Of a DNA stretch of 64,000 nt, positions 1 through 12,800 are shown piece after piece. The notes beneath the pieces were generated by a model. It did not search any database. It was not told the origin of the DNA and was given only the letters and a program-made list of their open reading frames with translations. Numbering within the stretch: the stretch's first letter is position 1; each line of letters starts with the position of its first letter. Source of the DNA: Aphelidium insulamus (taxonomy: Eukaryota > Aphelidiomycota > Aphelidea > Aphelidiaceae); assembly GCA_036784855.1 (NCBI GenBank), contig JAZDSV010000050.1:28445-92444 (forward strand), written 5' to 3'. The position numbers and the translations under genes are program-made.

Positions 1-270
1 TTGTCCACGGGAAAGTGCGCTTTTATGCCACCCACACCTTATATGACGCGTACACTCGCACCTGCACATCGCATCGCCGCTGCAGACACGTTGACTGCAT
101 ATAGATAATGGTTGTGACACGTGCCCGCAAGTCACGGCATAATAGCCTGCGACTGCGTGGCCACTCTGCGCACAACACACATATGTACACATAGAGCGAA
201 TAGGGAAAGCATCTGTCCACCATCGACAGTGCAGTCCATCCACAGCAACCCAAGCACCCGCAATCACATC
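1..270. other. 5' flank, no gene recognised
   Basis: No coding signal could be supported here. The short open frames on both strands lack recognisable motifs. The stretch ends at the acyl carrier protein start codon and probably holds its promoter and 5' leader; a CA-rich run around 170-185 is the only low-complexity feature. Confidence 0.5.
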
Positions 271-743
271 ATGTCGCGATTCTACGCCGCCATTCGCCCG
301 TGCGGCCTCTTCAATGTCGTGTCTGGCAGCCGCGTGTCGCGCATGGCCAACAGCAGCCAGCACATGATGGTGGGTGTGATGCAGGTGCGGCACAGCGGTG
401 GCCGGCCCGAGATGGACGTGCTGGAGAAGCGCGCGTTGGAACTGCTCAAGGGCTTTGACAAGATTGACTCCAGCAAGGTCTGTATAAGTAGCGTACTCTC
501 CGCAGCATATTCTTCAGTTCCGCCTGTCTGCTTGTCTGCACGGATGCCTGACTGAAATTGTGCATGCAGCTCACGCTGGACGCCCACTTCAACAAGGATC
601 TGGGACTGGACTCGTTGGACGCGGTGGAGGTGCTCATGGCGCTGGAGGACGAGTTCATGATGGAGATCCCGGATGCGGATGCCGACAACATGAACACCGT
701 GCGGGATGCCGTCAAGTTCATTCACTCGCGCTGGACCCCGTAG
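271..743 (+). CDS. ACP1: Mitochondrial acyl carrier protein (ACP / NDUFAB1 type), two exons
   Basis: The protein carries acyl chains on a phosphopantetheine arm for mitochondrial type II fatty-acid and lipoate synthesis, and in most eukaryotes it is also a complex I subunit. Exon 1 is 271-477 and exon 2 is 570-743; the intron 478-569 starts GTCTGT and ends TGCATGCAG, phase 0, giving about 126 residues. The first ~40 residues are Arg/Ser-rich and lack acidic residues, as expected of a mitochondrial presequence. Exon 2 holds the diagnostic [10 protein letters not shown] motif, whose Ser is the phosphopantetheine site, followed by the acidic helix [10 protein letters not shown]. The ATG at 271 is preferred over an in-frame ATG at 121 because the extra 50 residues look like untranslated leader. 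Length and motif order are normal for the family. Confidence 0.95.
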
Positions 744-808
744 AAGCGGTGCCAGTCGGCCATACCGCGCGTTAAATATACACCCGTGCGTGGTTATCTC
801 TGCATTGA

Positions 809-842
<34 letters not shown>

Positions 843-981
843 CTGGTATCTGTGTGGGATATAAACACATGCCTGCTGTAGATGCTTACTGTGAGATACT
901 TGTCTTACTTGTTGGTAATTTGTGCGAAGTTGCCATTCGCCAAGGTGCATTCTTAATCGGCTACAAGTACATTACTTCACA

Positions 982-1014
<33 letters not shown>

Positions 1015-1411
1015 TCCTGCAGCCAGAATATACAACAACACAATGTGCGTGCAGTCAGACGATAATGCCAAGTCAGTGAGGCGCGGCCACCATGTGCCGA
1101 CGGCCGTGGATAGGCGTCCACGGCTGGTGTCGGGTGGCTGCCTCATCATTCGCAAATTATCTCATCACTCTGCACGTATGCACACACAGACATCTAAACA
1201 TGTTGTGTATCTGTGTATTTACAAATAAGATGCGCGGTGCAGCTCCATGCGCACACCGCGCAACTGAAAGACATTTACAGAATGCAAAGGTTAGGTTGCT
1301 GTAACCCAATCTCGCCGGTAATAACAGACTATAATAGTGCAATGGACACAACAGTGACACAGCACAGAGACAGACACAGACATAGACAGATATATATTAT
1401 GTACAACAATG
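744..1411. other. Intergenic region with two (TA)n microsatellites
   Basis: This 3'-to-3' interval lies between the acyl carrier protein gene and the convergent minus-strand gene ending at 1412. It contains a TA dinucleotide run at about 811-842 and a second at about 982-1006 that passes into CA repeats. Short open frames here consist largely of the Tyr-Ile products of the repeats and are not supported as genes. Confidence 0.6.
811..842. repeat. (TA)n microsatellite
   Basis: An uninterrupted TA run of about 32 bases just downstream of the acyl carrier protein stop codon, probably in its 3' UTR or flank. Similar tracts recur at about 982-1006, 9594-9621, 31783-31800, 38934-38956 and 39541-39566. 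Confidence 0.9.
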
Positions 1412-3127
1412 TCAAATGTCACGGCCAGTTCGCACTCGCTCACACATCTCTTTCACGGCAATGCGGTCGGGTGCCAGGAGATCGCGGCGCATCTGCTCCA
1501 CCGCCATCAGTTTCCTGCGCAGTGACAACCGCTCCTTGCCGATGGCGCGTTGCGTCTCTTCGCCAAACTTTTTCAACTGCTGCTTTCCTTGATGTTCGGC
1601 GCGCATGTTGTTGCCCAGCAGAGACTTTACGGTCGGGACTGTGAGTGGCGGCAGCGAGTGATCTGGCTGCAGGTGCTTGACCAGCAGGCGCTTCTGGTGG
1701 CCGTCGCGGACACCGTGGCTCGCCAAATACTCTTGAATGAGCGGACTGTTGGCAAACAGGTCAAATCGCACTGTTTGAGTGGGAATGCGCCGCTCCACCT
1801 GATCTTCATCAACGTCTTGCACTTGTGTTCGAACAGCGACAGTAGACGAGGAATTGATGCCTTGTTGCGGTAGTGACTGTGACAACATGGTTGACTGCGA
1901 TGGTGCTTCCTGGCTACGCATGAACGCTGGCTGCTGGACAGTGGAGTCGGTCACGGATGCACCTGCCGCTCCAGGGTCATCAATGGTGACTCGTGCCGCC
2001 CGCATTTTACTCTTCTCCACCCTGTCCATGATCTGCGCCAGCTCGGCATGTCCATTCAGATTAAACTTTCCCGTATACTCACTGGAATGCTGAGTCTGGC
2101 TGCTGTGCAGCTGTTGCACCATGGTGGCTGAACCGCCTCCAGCCGCGGCATATACCCTCAGCTGTGTTAATAATGATGGGGAGAGATCCCAGTTCTGCCA
2201 GGCACTGCCCCCAAATTGGCCGCCAAGAAATAGTTCATACATAATGTCCACCAGCCTTTGTCGCCAGTCCACGGCCAGAGCTCGCATTAACTCTGGGTGT
2301 GCGGTGCATATAGCCTGGAACACAACTTGTGCCTGAATGTCGGGATATGCCTGAACATTAATACGCGCATACCGTTAATATGCATACTATACACACTCAT
2401 ACCAGGAAAAAGGCATCCTTCTTGCTCCAATTGATCCCCTTCATGACAACTTCGGCATATCGTGCCGCAAGTTCAGTGAGTATTTGCCTGTTGTTTGATG
2501 TGCTTTGACTGACTGATGCTTTCAGACCGCGTTTCGCGTTGAGATCTCCGCTATCTGCTTTCCCAAGAATCCATTGAAAGCATGTCTTGGCCACCTGTTC
2601 GTGAACCTTATCTGTTATAAGGCTCTCCCATGCGCGTTGATCAAATGATACCTGCGACATTACTGATTGTACATTAGCGTTATGGTGCTCACCGCTTTTG
2701 ACGCGCGTATCGACTGAACTGTCTTTGATATGATCTTGGTGGTGTCGACGGGGACAGCCGGGATTTTTGCAGTATCAGACAGTTGCAACTGCCGCGTTGG
2801 CGATTCTGGCCTCAGCCTATTCACCGAGCGGTGTGACGCGCCCATCTTTGCATCCACTTCAGTGATGAATATCTTTCGGCGACTACCGTGCTGCTCCCTA
2901 GTCTTTGGCGTCGATTTCAACTGGTTGTCGGCCGGGGTAGAAGACGGTACTTCGGCCAATGGTGCCTTCTCGCGCACAGCTGGCTGGTTCATCAACCGAT
3001 TTTTTAGGGCAATGTCCAAGATCTGTCGTTCAAGCCAGTCCAGTCGCGTATCCGACTGCGTGTTACATCGTTCCGCGAGTGTTTTCGCCTGTTTGAGCTC
3101 CGATGCAACGTCCACAACTGTTTCCAT
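1412..3127 (-). CDS. Conserved protein of unknown function, possibly FAM227-like
   Basis: Three exons are seen. Exon 1 begins at the ATG 3125-3127 (METVVDVASELKQ), and a 41-nt intron lies at 2652-2692. The second exon holds a Trp-containing helical stretch, and another intron lies near 2340-2400. The third exon begins around 2330 and runs to the stop at 1412. Residues in the middle read NSPLIQEYLASHGV, followed by a basic region with LRRKLMAVEQMRRDLL near the C-terminus. The SPLIxxYL motif resembles that of FAM227 proteins, which are found in flagellated eukaryotes; this is only a recollection of family pattern and is weak. Codons and splice sites look real. No enzyme motif, membrane segment or signal peptide is visible. 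An upstream in-frame extension to 3286 is possible but less likely. Confidence 0.6.
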
Positions 3128-3437
3128 ATCTACGCTGGCACAGGGAACACTAAAAAGGTGGACAATACGCGGCGAGTCTATTTTTAGCACTATCAAAGTC
3201 AGAGCAGCGATGCCATCATTTTGGTGACAGAGATGGCGGGCAGAGACACTTGTTGTGTCAAGCCAATTGCAAATGCAGCCCTGCAAACTGTTAAAAGTTT
3301 AAAGATACGAAGTGTCAGCTTACAAGGTGAAAATGGAGACAAATACCAAAGTGTAGGTGAGTAGAAACACTCTTTCTCGCGCCTTCATCGTGGTTGGAAG
3401 CACAGTCGATGCTGACAAGCCGAATAGAGACCTACAA
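3128..3437. other. Spacer between two minus-strand genes
   Basis: This 310-bp stretch lies between the stop of the glucan synthase gene and the start of the next minus-strand gene. No motif was recognised; it should contain the 3' UTR of the former and the promoter of the latter. Confidence 0.5.
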
Positions 3438-6400
3438 TTAGTCTGACGATATAATACCACAGAATGCATACATCTTTCGGGGAACAGACCACAGTATCAT
3501 CTTGGAGTGCAATTGGTCCTGCACGAGTCAGTGAGTCGTTGGCTGTATCGATACTATTACCAAACGGGGAACAAGTGCAAGTGGTGCCATCAGGTACAGA
3601 ATGAAGTGACCGGCCAACAAATCGGATGCAAAGTCGACTTGTTCGAATGTTTTGCACAAGAGCTCGCGTAGCGGCAACAATATGGTGGCTACAGCCAAAT
3701 GAGACCAGTCACCACTCCAAAAAGCCCAGTTGCACTCCATCGGCAGCTTTTCGCGACTTAGCAGCGTGAATGTAAGCTGCCGAAGCGACGTGCGAATGTC
3801 GCTGACCGCGATCAAGGCAAATATTCCGCGTGGCAAGTTCCAATTTTCGTTCATAAGAACCGCACCGGACACGCCAATAGCCACTACGATCGCCGACGTT
3901 CGAGAGACCGCATGTATGCATATCGCTAAAACGTTACGGCTTCCAGTTCCGAATATAGCCAAAATATTTCCGACTACAGCAGCCAGATTCATTGCCGCCA
4001 TTGCAATTAAACTATTGACCATCACCGACACAGCTGAGAGACATTAAACAAATAGTGGCAAACATTTTGAGGTACTTGCCGGCAAATAGTATGGGGCTAG
4101 CGGCAATCGCCAATAGACTGGTTACTTTTCCCGTCATTACTGTGATTACGGTGTACGTGGCCACGGTTAGTGTCGCGCGAACTAGAGGCATCAAGGCAAT
4201 TTGCAAGAGCTTAACAGAGCGGTGTGCACGAGCACTAGTCACATCAGATCGAAATTGTTGGTGCCATCGAATCCAGCTTTGTCCGACGTCGCCAACCAGC
4301 TCAGAGTTGCAGTTGAACATCCATCGCATATATAGACGATAGTCTCGAATGAACACTTGACGATTGAATTGGTGTGCGTTGAATATGAAGGGCGATAAGA
4401 CAAGAGCGATTCCGACGAACCAAAAGAATCCGATGTGAGACGGCACGGAAATATACAATCCGCTTTGTAATATTAGGTCAATAATAGTACTTTTGTTGTG
4501 CTTACATGGTCAATAGCAGAAATAGACTGCGAACGCCAAATGCGACACTCGACTGAAAAAATGAAGAAAATAGGCGATGAAAGGGCAAGTGGTAAGTGAC
4601 AAAACCACGTCCAGTAGCGATATATGACGCGCCGCCCAGACTGAACCCAATCGAAGATAGTGAGTGGTAGTAGATTTGGGTGGTAAACACCTCAAACAGT
4701 GGCGTCAAAGATAGTACCTATCGACACCATGAAGATCAACGATACAGGTAAATATTGACTTGCCTGTTTGGCACATCGTCGTAAAGTAGCACCGACACCG
4801 AATTCCATAATTCCTTGAGACACAAAGGGAATGTAGGAGATAAACATAACGAACGCAATTGCTGCTATCGACCGTCGAAGCCAACTAAAGAATATGGAAA
4901 CATCGAAACAGGTCAAAGGCGAGATGCACACAGTGCTCAAGGCCGCCAGCATGAAGAATCCTAAAATAAACAGCTTGATGGCATGAATTGAAAAGGCGTT
5001 GTTGAGATGGAAACCAGGATGAGCGTAAAAGAATGATAGTAGTCGGTCTAGCCGCAGCACCGTCCCAAGATAGTACTGCTCCTGCACAGAGTTATGTTTG
5101 AATTATTCAAGAAGTAAGCATACTCGAGAGAGCATCTGTTCGGCCATCCCGGAGCCTATTTTCGCAGCAAAACCAAGTATGCTGCCGAATCCTGAAAGTC
5201 AACCTTGACTAAATATCCAGTCAGGTCATTACCCAAATCTCTGCCCTTTCCGCACTGAACATAGTCACAATGGGTGATTTCACCGCCTCGGAGCACCGCG
5301 TTCATTCCAGCGTAAATGTCTTCATTCAAGTGCAACCCTTTCTGGCCCTTGCTAACGCCTGCCAATATTTATAAATATTCTGCATGCTGCGACCATACCT
5401 CCGCGTGTAACAGCAAATATGAACTGCAGTGCGAGTTAACATTGTACAATAGTACGTAATACTTACACGCAGCATATCGGGATGGCCGTAATGGAGTCGA
5501 ACGCCAAGTACGGAAGAGACCCGCTGCGATATAGTTCCGAAGGTGTACTCTTTCCCTGCAGCCACATCGCCCAAAGCACCAGTATTTTCCGAAAAGATGT
5601 GCTCACGTGCACCGACAATGACGGTTTTGGCGTTACTGAACTCAGCCAAGATGTGTGCGATTTTCAGCGCTTCTTCCAGGTAATTGTCTTGGTTAGAGTC
5701 AATAAGCTATATATAATGTAATTGAGAGGGAGGGCATTATAACAGACATAGTACCTGGATGAACTCGCCGCGGCAAAATATGATGCTATGATTCTGGTTG
5801 TCGCTTTTTCCATCACCAAGAATTGGCGGTCCAGGCAGTCTGATTTTATATCTTGGTCGGCACATATTGTTGCCCTTGGTGTCAGCTGGCATAATAATGA
5901 GTCAATGGCTTACAACTGGCTCGCAACTGGAATCAATTAAAGCGCTGTAGTACGTCGTGGTTCCGCTGACTTCCGTCTCTTCGGCTATGTAGCTTATATG
6001 AAGGTGTGGAAAAGTTTTCAACAAGAATTCCACGTTTTCGAGCTCTTCGGCGGACATGCGTTGATATCGCTGCATGGCGACAACGTATCTAAATTTGGGC
6101 GGCGACATTGTGCTAGCTTGGCCGCTTTGCCTTTGCACACCGTCCAATAAGTGCAGTGCAGCTTCATATTGCATAAATCCTGCCACAGTCCGCTGTACGT
6201 AAGCTGGGCGCATTAAACCATTGTTCCTACATAAAGTGTCTGCGCCCTAAGAGAGGCCCAAATTCGAGTGCGTAGTGCAGAATCTCCATTACTTTCAATG
6301 AAGCCAATAGTATTCAGAGGTATCGAAGCGGAAGAGCCGGAGAAATTGCTGACATCGACAACACCGTCAGACTTTGATTGTTGATAAAATTGCTGTGAAT

Positions 6401-8777
6401 CTTCCACAAAGTTGGCCCATTCCGCCTTGTGCAATGATTTCAGATATTCTAGCAAGCTGATGCTTTCATGATAGTGACCCTCATATTCCCGTATCAATTC
6501 TCGCATTGATAGCAGAATCTTCTCCGAGTAGTGAGGTGTCAACACTACCAGTTATTATCGCATAAAGCTGCGATGGTACCTACCGGTAAAATATGGCAGG
6601 CGTTCGACCGGTATCGGTTCTGGCATCATGCAAGATCTGCCCAAGTGAATCACGATAACTTAAAGCTTCTTGACTTACAGGGACTGGGCGAGAAATCGAA
6701 TTCGTCTCAAAAATTCCGGTGACTTTTCATTGCCATCGGGGTTGGCCAACTGCGCTATAGCCGCTGGCGCAGAGAGTATCTCAGGGATTGTATACTCTTC
6801 TTCGACGTCAGCATTGCTGCCATCTGTATCAAGTTGTGTTGTTGACCGCCTTCGAAACAAGTAGGTATCTAAGTCGCCTTTTGCCACCAGGTGATCTCGA
6901 TACATTGACAATACGATAGAGTTCCACAGTGTAGCCAATGCGGTTACCGACTGTGATCTAGCTTTCACCCCTGGCGCAAAGCTTAATGGCAGCTTGTGTA
7001 AAAGCCCAGAAAAATCCGTTTCCCAAGGTCGCAGTGAGCAAATTCCATTTTGTACGGTTTTCCAGGCGCCGAAAGCGGTTGTATATACTGTGCATTACAA
7101 ACGGCAATGGAAGACGATCTCATACTTACTGATGTACCAAATGTAGGTGTCCAGCAGAAACAATACAAAGTTGAGGGCTATGAATACAGTTGCAACACTG
7201 TAAGGAAAGGCCAGACATACTATCGCTCGGTGGCGGCTGGCAGCTCCTTAACATAGCTGTTAGCTTACACGTGTTTATGCAATATCTGTGATTACCTGTA
7301 GTCAGCGGGGGCCTGCACGAACTTGCAAACTGAATCAGGGAATAAAGCGGCTCGCCGAAAGGCTCTACCAGATAATAGTAGCTGGCGATAAACTTGGTAC
7401 CAAATATAGCTAACCAGATACCGACCGAAATCTTGTTACGGGCCGTGTCCAAGGGCAGAACACGACCAACTGAACGTATACAGGTACCGACATTTTCTCG
7501 CGACCTCAATATGCACCAAATTGTGGTAGCGATGGAAAGCGGAATCTATGCCCATGCACATCAGACTGGATAGTACGAAGGGAAGTTGAACATACTGCCG
7601 CGGAAACTGAAGCCACTTTTGCCGCCTGTAAATTGCCATTGCGGTTCAGCGCAGGTACAGCAACAAAACTTATTGCCAGCGGAATCAGATTGACAACTAG
7701 CAGCGCAATGTTCAAGCACACCGCGCCAAGCAGACGCCATTTGTTTACGGTGACGAATGCCGGTTCCAGCAGCGCCGAAATCAGATTGACCAGCACCGCG
7801 ACCACGGAAAACATGCACGTGAGCAAAATCCGCGTGAGCGAGTCCACCATGCCAGGCTCAATTTGTAGCACGGCATTGGCCATGAACACGTAAAACAGCG
7901 CTGCGTGCAACGTCCATACCGGGGTAAAATTCACTAGCAAGTGCAGTACGGTGCGTCGCTCCCAGTAGGTTTTCTTGAATGTACGGCGCCATACGACCCG
8001 ACGCAGCAGCCAGTAGCGCTTTGAAACAGGCTGGTCCCATAGTCGAGTCCCGTCATCCAGCTCTATACGTGAGATGCTATCGTCTGACCAGAGCGTCTCG
8101 TTGACATCGTCGTAGCCAACGACATCCGTGTGATCGCGGTTCCTGCGGCTGACCAATGCTGCGCGCCCATTACGCTTGTGAGTTTGACTAAGCACAAATT
8201 CGTAAATGGGCTTGATGGTGTGGTCGAGAAATGAGGGGGCGTTCTCTGCGGGAGAACAGTCTGCTTCCACAGCAAGCCGATAGATGAAACAAAGCAGCTC
8301 GGGGCAGTAGCGCAGATTCGATGCCTCACCCCAGATCAGCAAATACAGCGCGACGTGGCGCATTCCCTCTTCTGGGGTCGATGCTTGGGCTCGTGTACTC
8401 GCTGATTGTGCCTCGACACTATTCGGTGGGAACAGTTGCTCGTGTTGCTTGGACCATGTCTGAAAGTTGGACCTTGGACCGGAGATGAATTCTTCATGCA
8501 AGGACACGATGGCCCCGTCGCGCGTGAGTCCAGCACTACAAATACGCGATGCCAACAGAACTTGGTATGACTCGGCAATATTTCGGACACTGTCTGATTG
8601 GAAGCCGTACATTGCCTCTAACTGTCGAAAAATTGCATTGATATCTCTGTCGACGCATACATCCGATAATACTGGTGATGTCGGTACAAGTGGTGGAAAG
8701 TTATGAACGGTGCTCGCCGGAGGTGCGGATGCACAGCGCCCATATCGATGATAATGGATGGCTGAATTGATATCCAT
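3438..8777 (-). CDS. FKS: Beta-1,3-glucan synthase catalytic subunit (GT48, FKS family), many introns
   Basis: This membrane enzyme polymerises UDP-glucose into wall beta-1,3-glucan, normally under Rho1 control. The ATG is at 8775-8777. The first exon holds the FKS domain 1 signatures [18 protein letters not shown] and [12 protein letters not shown] plus [18 protein letters not shown]. Later exons follow the family order: [36 protein letters not shown] with [87 protein letters not shown] and SYIATGRGF. The C-terminus is a series of membrane helices. The last exon reads [16 protein letters not shown] and ends at a TAA at 3438-3440, after an intron ending near 3520. About a dozen short introns interrupt the gene; not all were mapped. 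The segment matching echinocandin hot spot 1 (7348-7383) diverges strongly from ascomycete FKS1. Confidence 0.93.
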
Positions 8778-9174
8778 CGCGTAGTCTATGTGACTAGATG
8801 GTGCATGGGCTCTTTATTCAGTGCTGATATATCACAAACCGGTTCCGGGTTCAAATCATTACAACATCATCTGCTATAAACCGGAACCTGCAGCACGGCA
8901 ACACATTTGACCACACTACGTTGTATAGCAGGTCTTCATATGAAAAAAAATACCCGGTGCACAGTTAATAACCGACCGTAACCGAAACCGACCTTTTTTG
9001 CCCGCGTCGATTTTCATTGGTCAATTCGAATCGCTGCCAGTTGCCCGCGTTCACCCTTTTATCGTCTTCCACGCACAGACACGCACACACCAAGGTATGT
9101 GCGCGCATGGAATATATGGACGATAATGCCGGTGTACACCATACCACACCACATGCTTACACGCGTTACTCTAG
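8778..9174. promoter_or_regulatory. Divergent promoter region between FKS and RPS19
   Basis: About 400 bp lie between the divergently read glucan synthase and ribosomal protein S19 genes. An inverted repeat (GGTTCCGG at 8841-8848, CCGGAACC at 8881-8888) lies on the FKS side. A CCAAT-type element (CATTGG, about 9015-9020) lies about 155 bp upstream of the RPS19 start. Which gene each element serves is inferred only from distance. Confidence 0.5.
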
Positions 9175-9594
9175 ATGTCGGCCGCTGTTACCGTAAAGGA
9201 CGTTGCCGCGCCCAACTTTATCAATGCATACGCCGCCTACCTGAAGCGCTCCGGCAAGCTGGAGGTGCCCAAGTGGGCCGACCTGGTGAAGACCGGCACC
9301 TACAAGGAGCTGGCCCCGTACGACCCCGACTGGTTCTACGTGCGCGTCGGTATGCCGTTAACTGCAAACCCTTCTGGTTAAATGGCTGATTATACATCTA
9401 GCTGCTGCCGCCCGTCAAATATACCTGCACAAGGGTCTTGGTGTGGGCACACTGAAGCGCATGGCTGGTGGTCGCAAGGGACGTGGATCGCGACCCAGCA
9501 AGCACGCGGCCGGCTCTGGCTCTGTCCAGCGTCACGCTCTGCAGTCGCTGGAGAAGTTGAAGGTGGTTGAGCTGGACCCCAATGGGTAAGGCTG

Positions 9595-9625
<31 letters not shown>

Positions 9626-9729
9626 GTGTACAGATCTTTAATGCTCTGTGCAGTGGACGCCAGATCACATCGGTTGGCCAGCAAGAGTTGGACCGTATTG
9701 CCAGCCAGGTCATGACCGCCTCTCACTAA
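9175..9729 (+). CDS. RPS19: 40S ribosomal protein S19 (eS19), three exons
   Basis: This structural protein of the small ribosomal subunit is needed for 18S rRNA maturation. Exons are 9175-9349, 9402-9585 and 9654-9729. Intron 1 is 52 nt and intron 2 is 68 nt with a (TA)n tract. The protein opens with [31 protein letters not shown] and keeps the family hallmarks [58 protein letters not shown] and [10 protein letters not shown], quoted in pieces. Total length is about 144 residues, as in other eukaryotes. The start is fixed by the conserved N-terminus. Codon use is strongly biased to C/G third positions, as expected of a highly expressed gene. Confidence 0.97.
9594..9621. repeat. (TA)n microsatellite in RPS19 intron 2
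   Basis: A TA run lies inside the second intron of the S19 gene, a few bases after its 5' splice site. Length variation here would not alter the protein. Confidence 0.85.
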
Positions 9730-9886
9730 ACTCTTCCGTCATACGCGCCAATACAAAATAATATGGCAGATAAATTGCTGTGCATATTGTGTATTTTGGT
9801 GCTTGTTTGTGAGTGGATGGTTGGATGCGTGAGTATGATACGTGTGCGTGTATGTTGGATATAGAAGTATAGCAATGCCGTCCTGA

Positions 9887-12800
9887 TCACGCGCAGTGCC
9901 CAAATGCCGGCTGGCAACCAGCGCCGCAGTGAGAATCAGCTGCACCACACCATCCGTACTGAGAGCAGCAGTTACCCGCGGAGCATTGGTAGACTTTGGC
10001 TCCATTGCCGCCACTATTTTGCTCGCCGCACTCGCCGTTCTGACTGATTGGCAAATTGTTGAGGTCCACGCTGGGAAACAGCGATGGCTGTGCGGGCTGT
10101 GTGCTAGTTCCGATAACGGTTTGTGTATTGGTTTGCGGTGGAGGTGGCGGTGGTGGTGGCGGTGGAGGAATGGCGCCAACTTGACACGTTCCATACGACA
10201 ACTGGCAGCCCGTACCGCAAAAACTTTCGTCATAGCCACACCAACCATACTGGGAACAGCAGGCATCGTCGGGACATGCCACTAAAGTGAGAATTCCGTC
10301 GAAGCCACAGGCGCCGTCTTGCGAGATAATTCGGCGAATGCCGCTCGGAATCTGGCTCGGTGTCGGTGTCTGCATCACAATTGATGTCGTGGTTGCCGTA
10401 GCAGTCGTAATAACTGTCAACGTAGTTTCCGCGGACGATGACGATGCGGTTAATGGAAATGTTGTCGAGGTCGACGATGATTGCAGGGTCAAAGTTGATG
10501 TAGGCATCGGTACATCCGAAGTGCTCATGACTGTGGTGGAGGGTGTCGTGGCGAAGGGTGTCGTGGTTGATGATGTGGACGTGCTCATAGACTCCGGCGT
10601 ACTAGAAGTTCCTGATGGCGATACACTGGGCAAAGTCGTGCTGGTAGGCGGCGGTGGGTTTACAACATCACCTTTCGTGGTGACACCAAAGGAACGGGGT
10701 GCGACAGATTGCTTCATTCCGTCCGACCAATACACAATCAGGGTCTGCGAACTCGGGTTGAACGCAACTCGGTAGCCATTCGAGAAAGATCCATAGAGTG
10801 GAACATCAGCGTAAAAGTTGTTGTCAATCTGTCCAAGTTCCAGCCAATTGATGATCCAGTGAAAGGTGTGCGCTTCGGTGGTTCCAGCTTCGATAGCGTA
10901 CTGATCGGTTTTGTGGAATGTGTTCAATGCAGAGGTCGCGTCGTACATCGACTGCCATTTCCAAATCACATCCTGCCACATCTGTTCGGGAGAGCCTCCG
11001 TTTTGCTTCACCATATAGTCATAATATTTTTGCATAACCTCCGGATAGTAGCCAAGATACATCGAGTGACCGGCTACAGGTAGTAAGTTAATTCCCAGCA
11101 ATTCCTCGGGATGGGGTCTAAATGGTAAATGATGAGAATCGTATGAACAACTAACTTACGGTCCCCAGAATATCTCGTATGATCCTCCGTCGTCCCACAA
11201 AAGCTAAACATTCAGCATAGTCCATTTCTCGGCGCTCATAGAACATACCGAGGAATACGGGGAATTGAACTGTGGGGGAAAGGTGTCACCATCGATATTG
11301 AACCAGTACTGATGAATCGCTAAAGGGTTATTCGACGCTCATTTCGTGTTTGGTTACAGCTGCCTACCGCTAGCCTCAAGTGCGTACATATATATCCCGA
11401 AATCGCGAATATCCATCTTACCAACAGTTGATCCCCACAATATAAGTGCAGCATTGTAGTTCATCGCCTCGCTGCTGGATTCTTGATTATTTCCCGAACC
11501 AAATGCCGCATGTCCAGATGCGTAATGATGCCCGCCGATAGGATCAAATTGCCGATTGCTATGTGTGATATAAGTGGCGATACTAAGTTGCTAATGGCTT
11601 ACTAGGGGAAACGAGCATCGGAGCGGTCCCAGTTACTAGCATCTCGAATCAGAAGCTCCACCATTTCAGAGTGCGAATCCACCCAAGAACTATCCGTATC
11701 CATCAGTGCAATAATTGCCGCCGCCTTAATGAAGTATCCATAGTGAAAGTGATGATCATTTAATTCTTGGTCACTGCCGTAACTGGCAGGGTATCCGATC
11801 AGTGATCCGACGTGAACGTCGTAGTAAAAGTATCTAGCGTCAGATGCCCCGTCGTACGACAGCCAGTCGCCTAGCAGAGTCTTAAGTTCGCCAAGAAGCT
11901 GAGTGACAATGTCTTTGCGGCTCAAACTTGCAGCGACCATGATGAAATCAGCTACTTTTCCAAATGCTTTACCGGCCCAGTACGAATCGGCATCCAGCGG
12001 AAGTCGCAATGTAGGAGGGATGTTCATAAATTCGTCGATGTACTTGTTCAGCTCGTCCGTTTGATTTGGGGCGACGTGAGGAATTCCAGGCAGAATACCC
12101 ATGTATGGAAATCGCAGTTTGTATGACGAAGCCGTGAGCGTGACGAGACTTCCGCGCGGAGTGTCATAGGTGAAGTCCAAGTCAAGCTTATTGTCGTCGA
12201 CCACATTTTTGTACTTTCACGTCAAGTATGTAGATTATGCCTAGAGCACTTACTTGGTGAGGAAACAAAGCCAACAAAACATCACTGCCAGTTGTAGTTG
12301 TTAACTCGTAGGAAACCTCAACAACTCCATCATTCGGAATATAACGAGATGTGACAGTGCCGCCAGTTACTTGGTTTGAAGAGACTTTCCTAATTCTCTT
12401 AATGTCACGCGCACTAGTATAATGTTACGTACTGCAGGCTGGCCAGTCGGTCGGTGGACTTTTCATTCAACGAAACGATGCGAAGCGTGACTACATTTCC
12501 ACTTGTTGTGGTAAACAGTAAATTTTGAAGAGGGGCGCCCGTCAGCACATTCACCGTGCTACTCTGAATGAAGTTGACATTGTTGTCGAAATAGACGCCA
12601 AAGTAACGAAGCACACTGGGACCACGATATGTTTGTACTAGATGGTGAACAAATTGATCGGAAAAAGAGTAACGTACGGGTAACGCCCATACAATTGCTC
12701 TTGGTTTCCCAAATAGTGATATGGCCTTGGAATTGCATATTCATTCCTCCGTTACCAGTTACTGCACTTTGAGTGCAAGTCATCCACTCGACGTCAACAT

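Noticed and set aside
809-1228. Plus-strand open frame rich in Tyr-Ile
   Set aside because: It is translated microsatellite sequence, (TA)n, plus flanks.
8841-8857. tRNA-like T-loop sequence (GGTTCCGGGTTCAAATC)
   Set aside because: The T-stem does not pair on its 3' side, and no acceptor, D or anticodon arms can be found in the expected positions.
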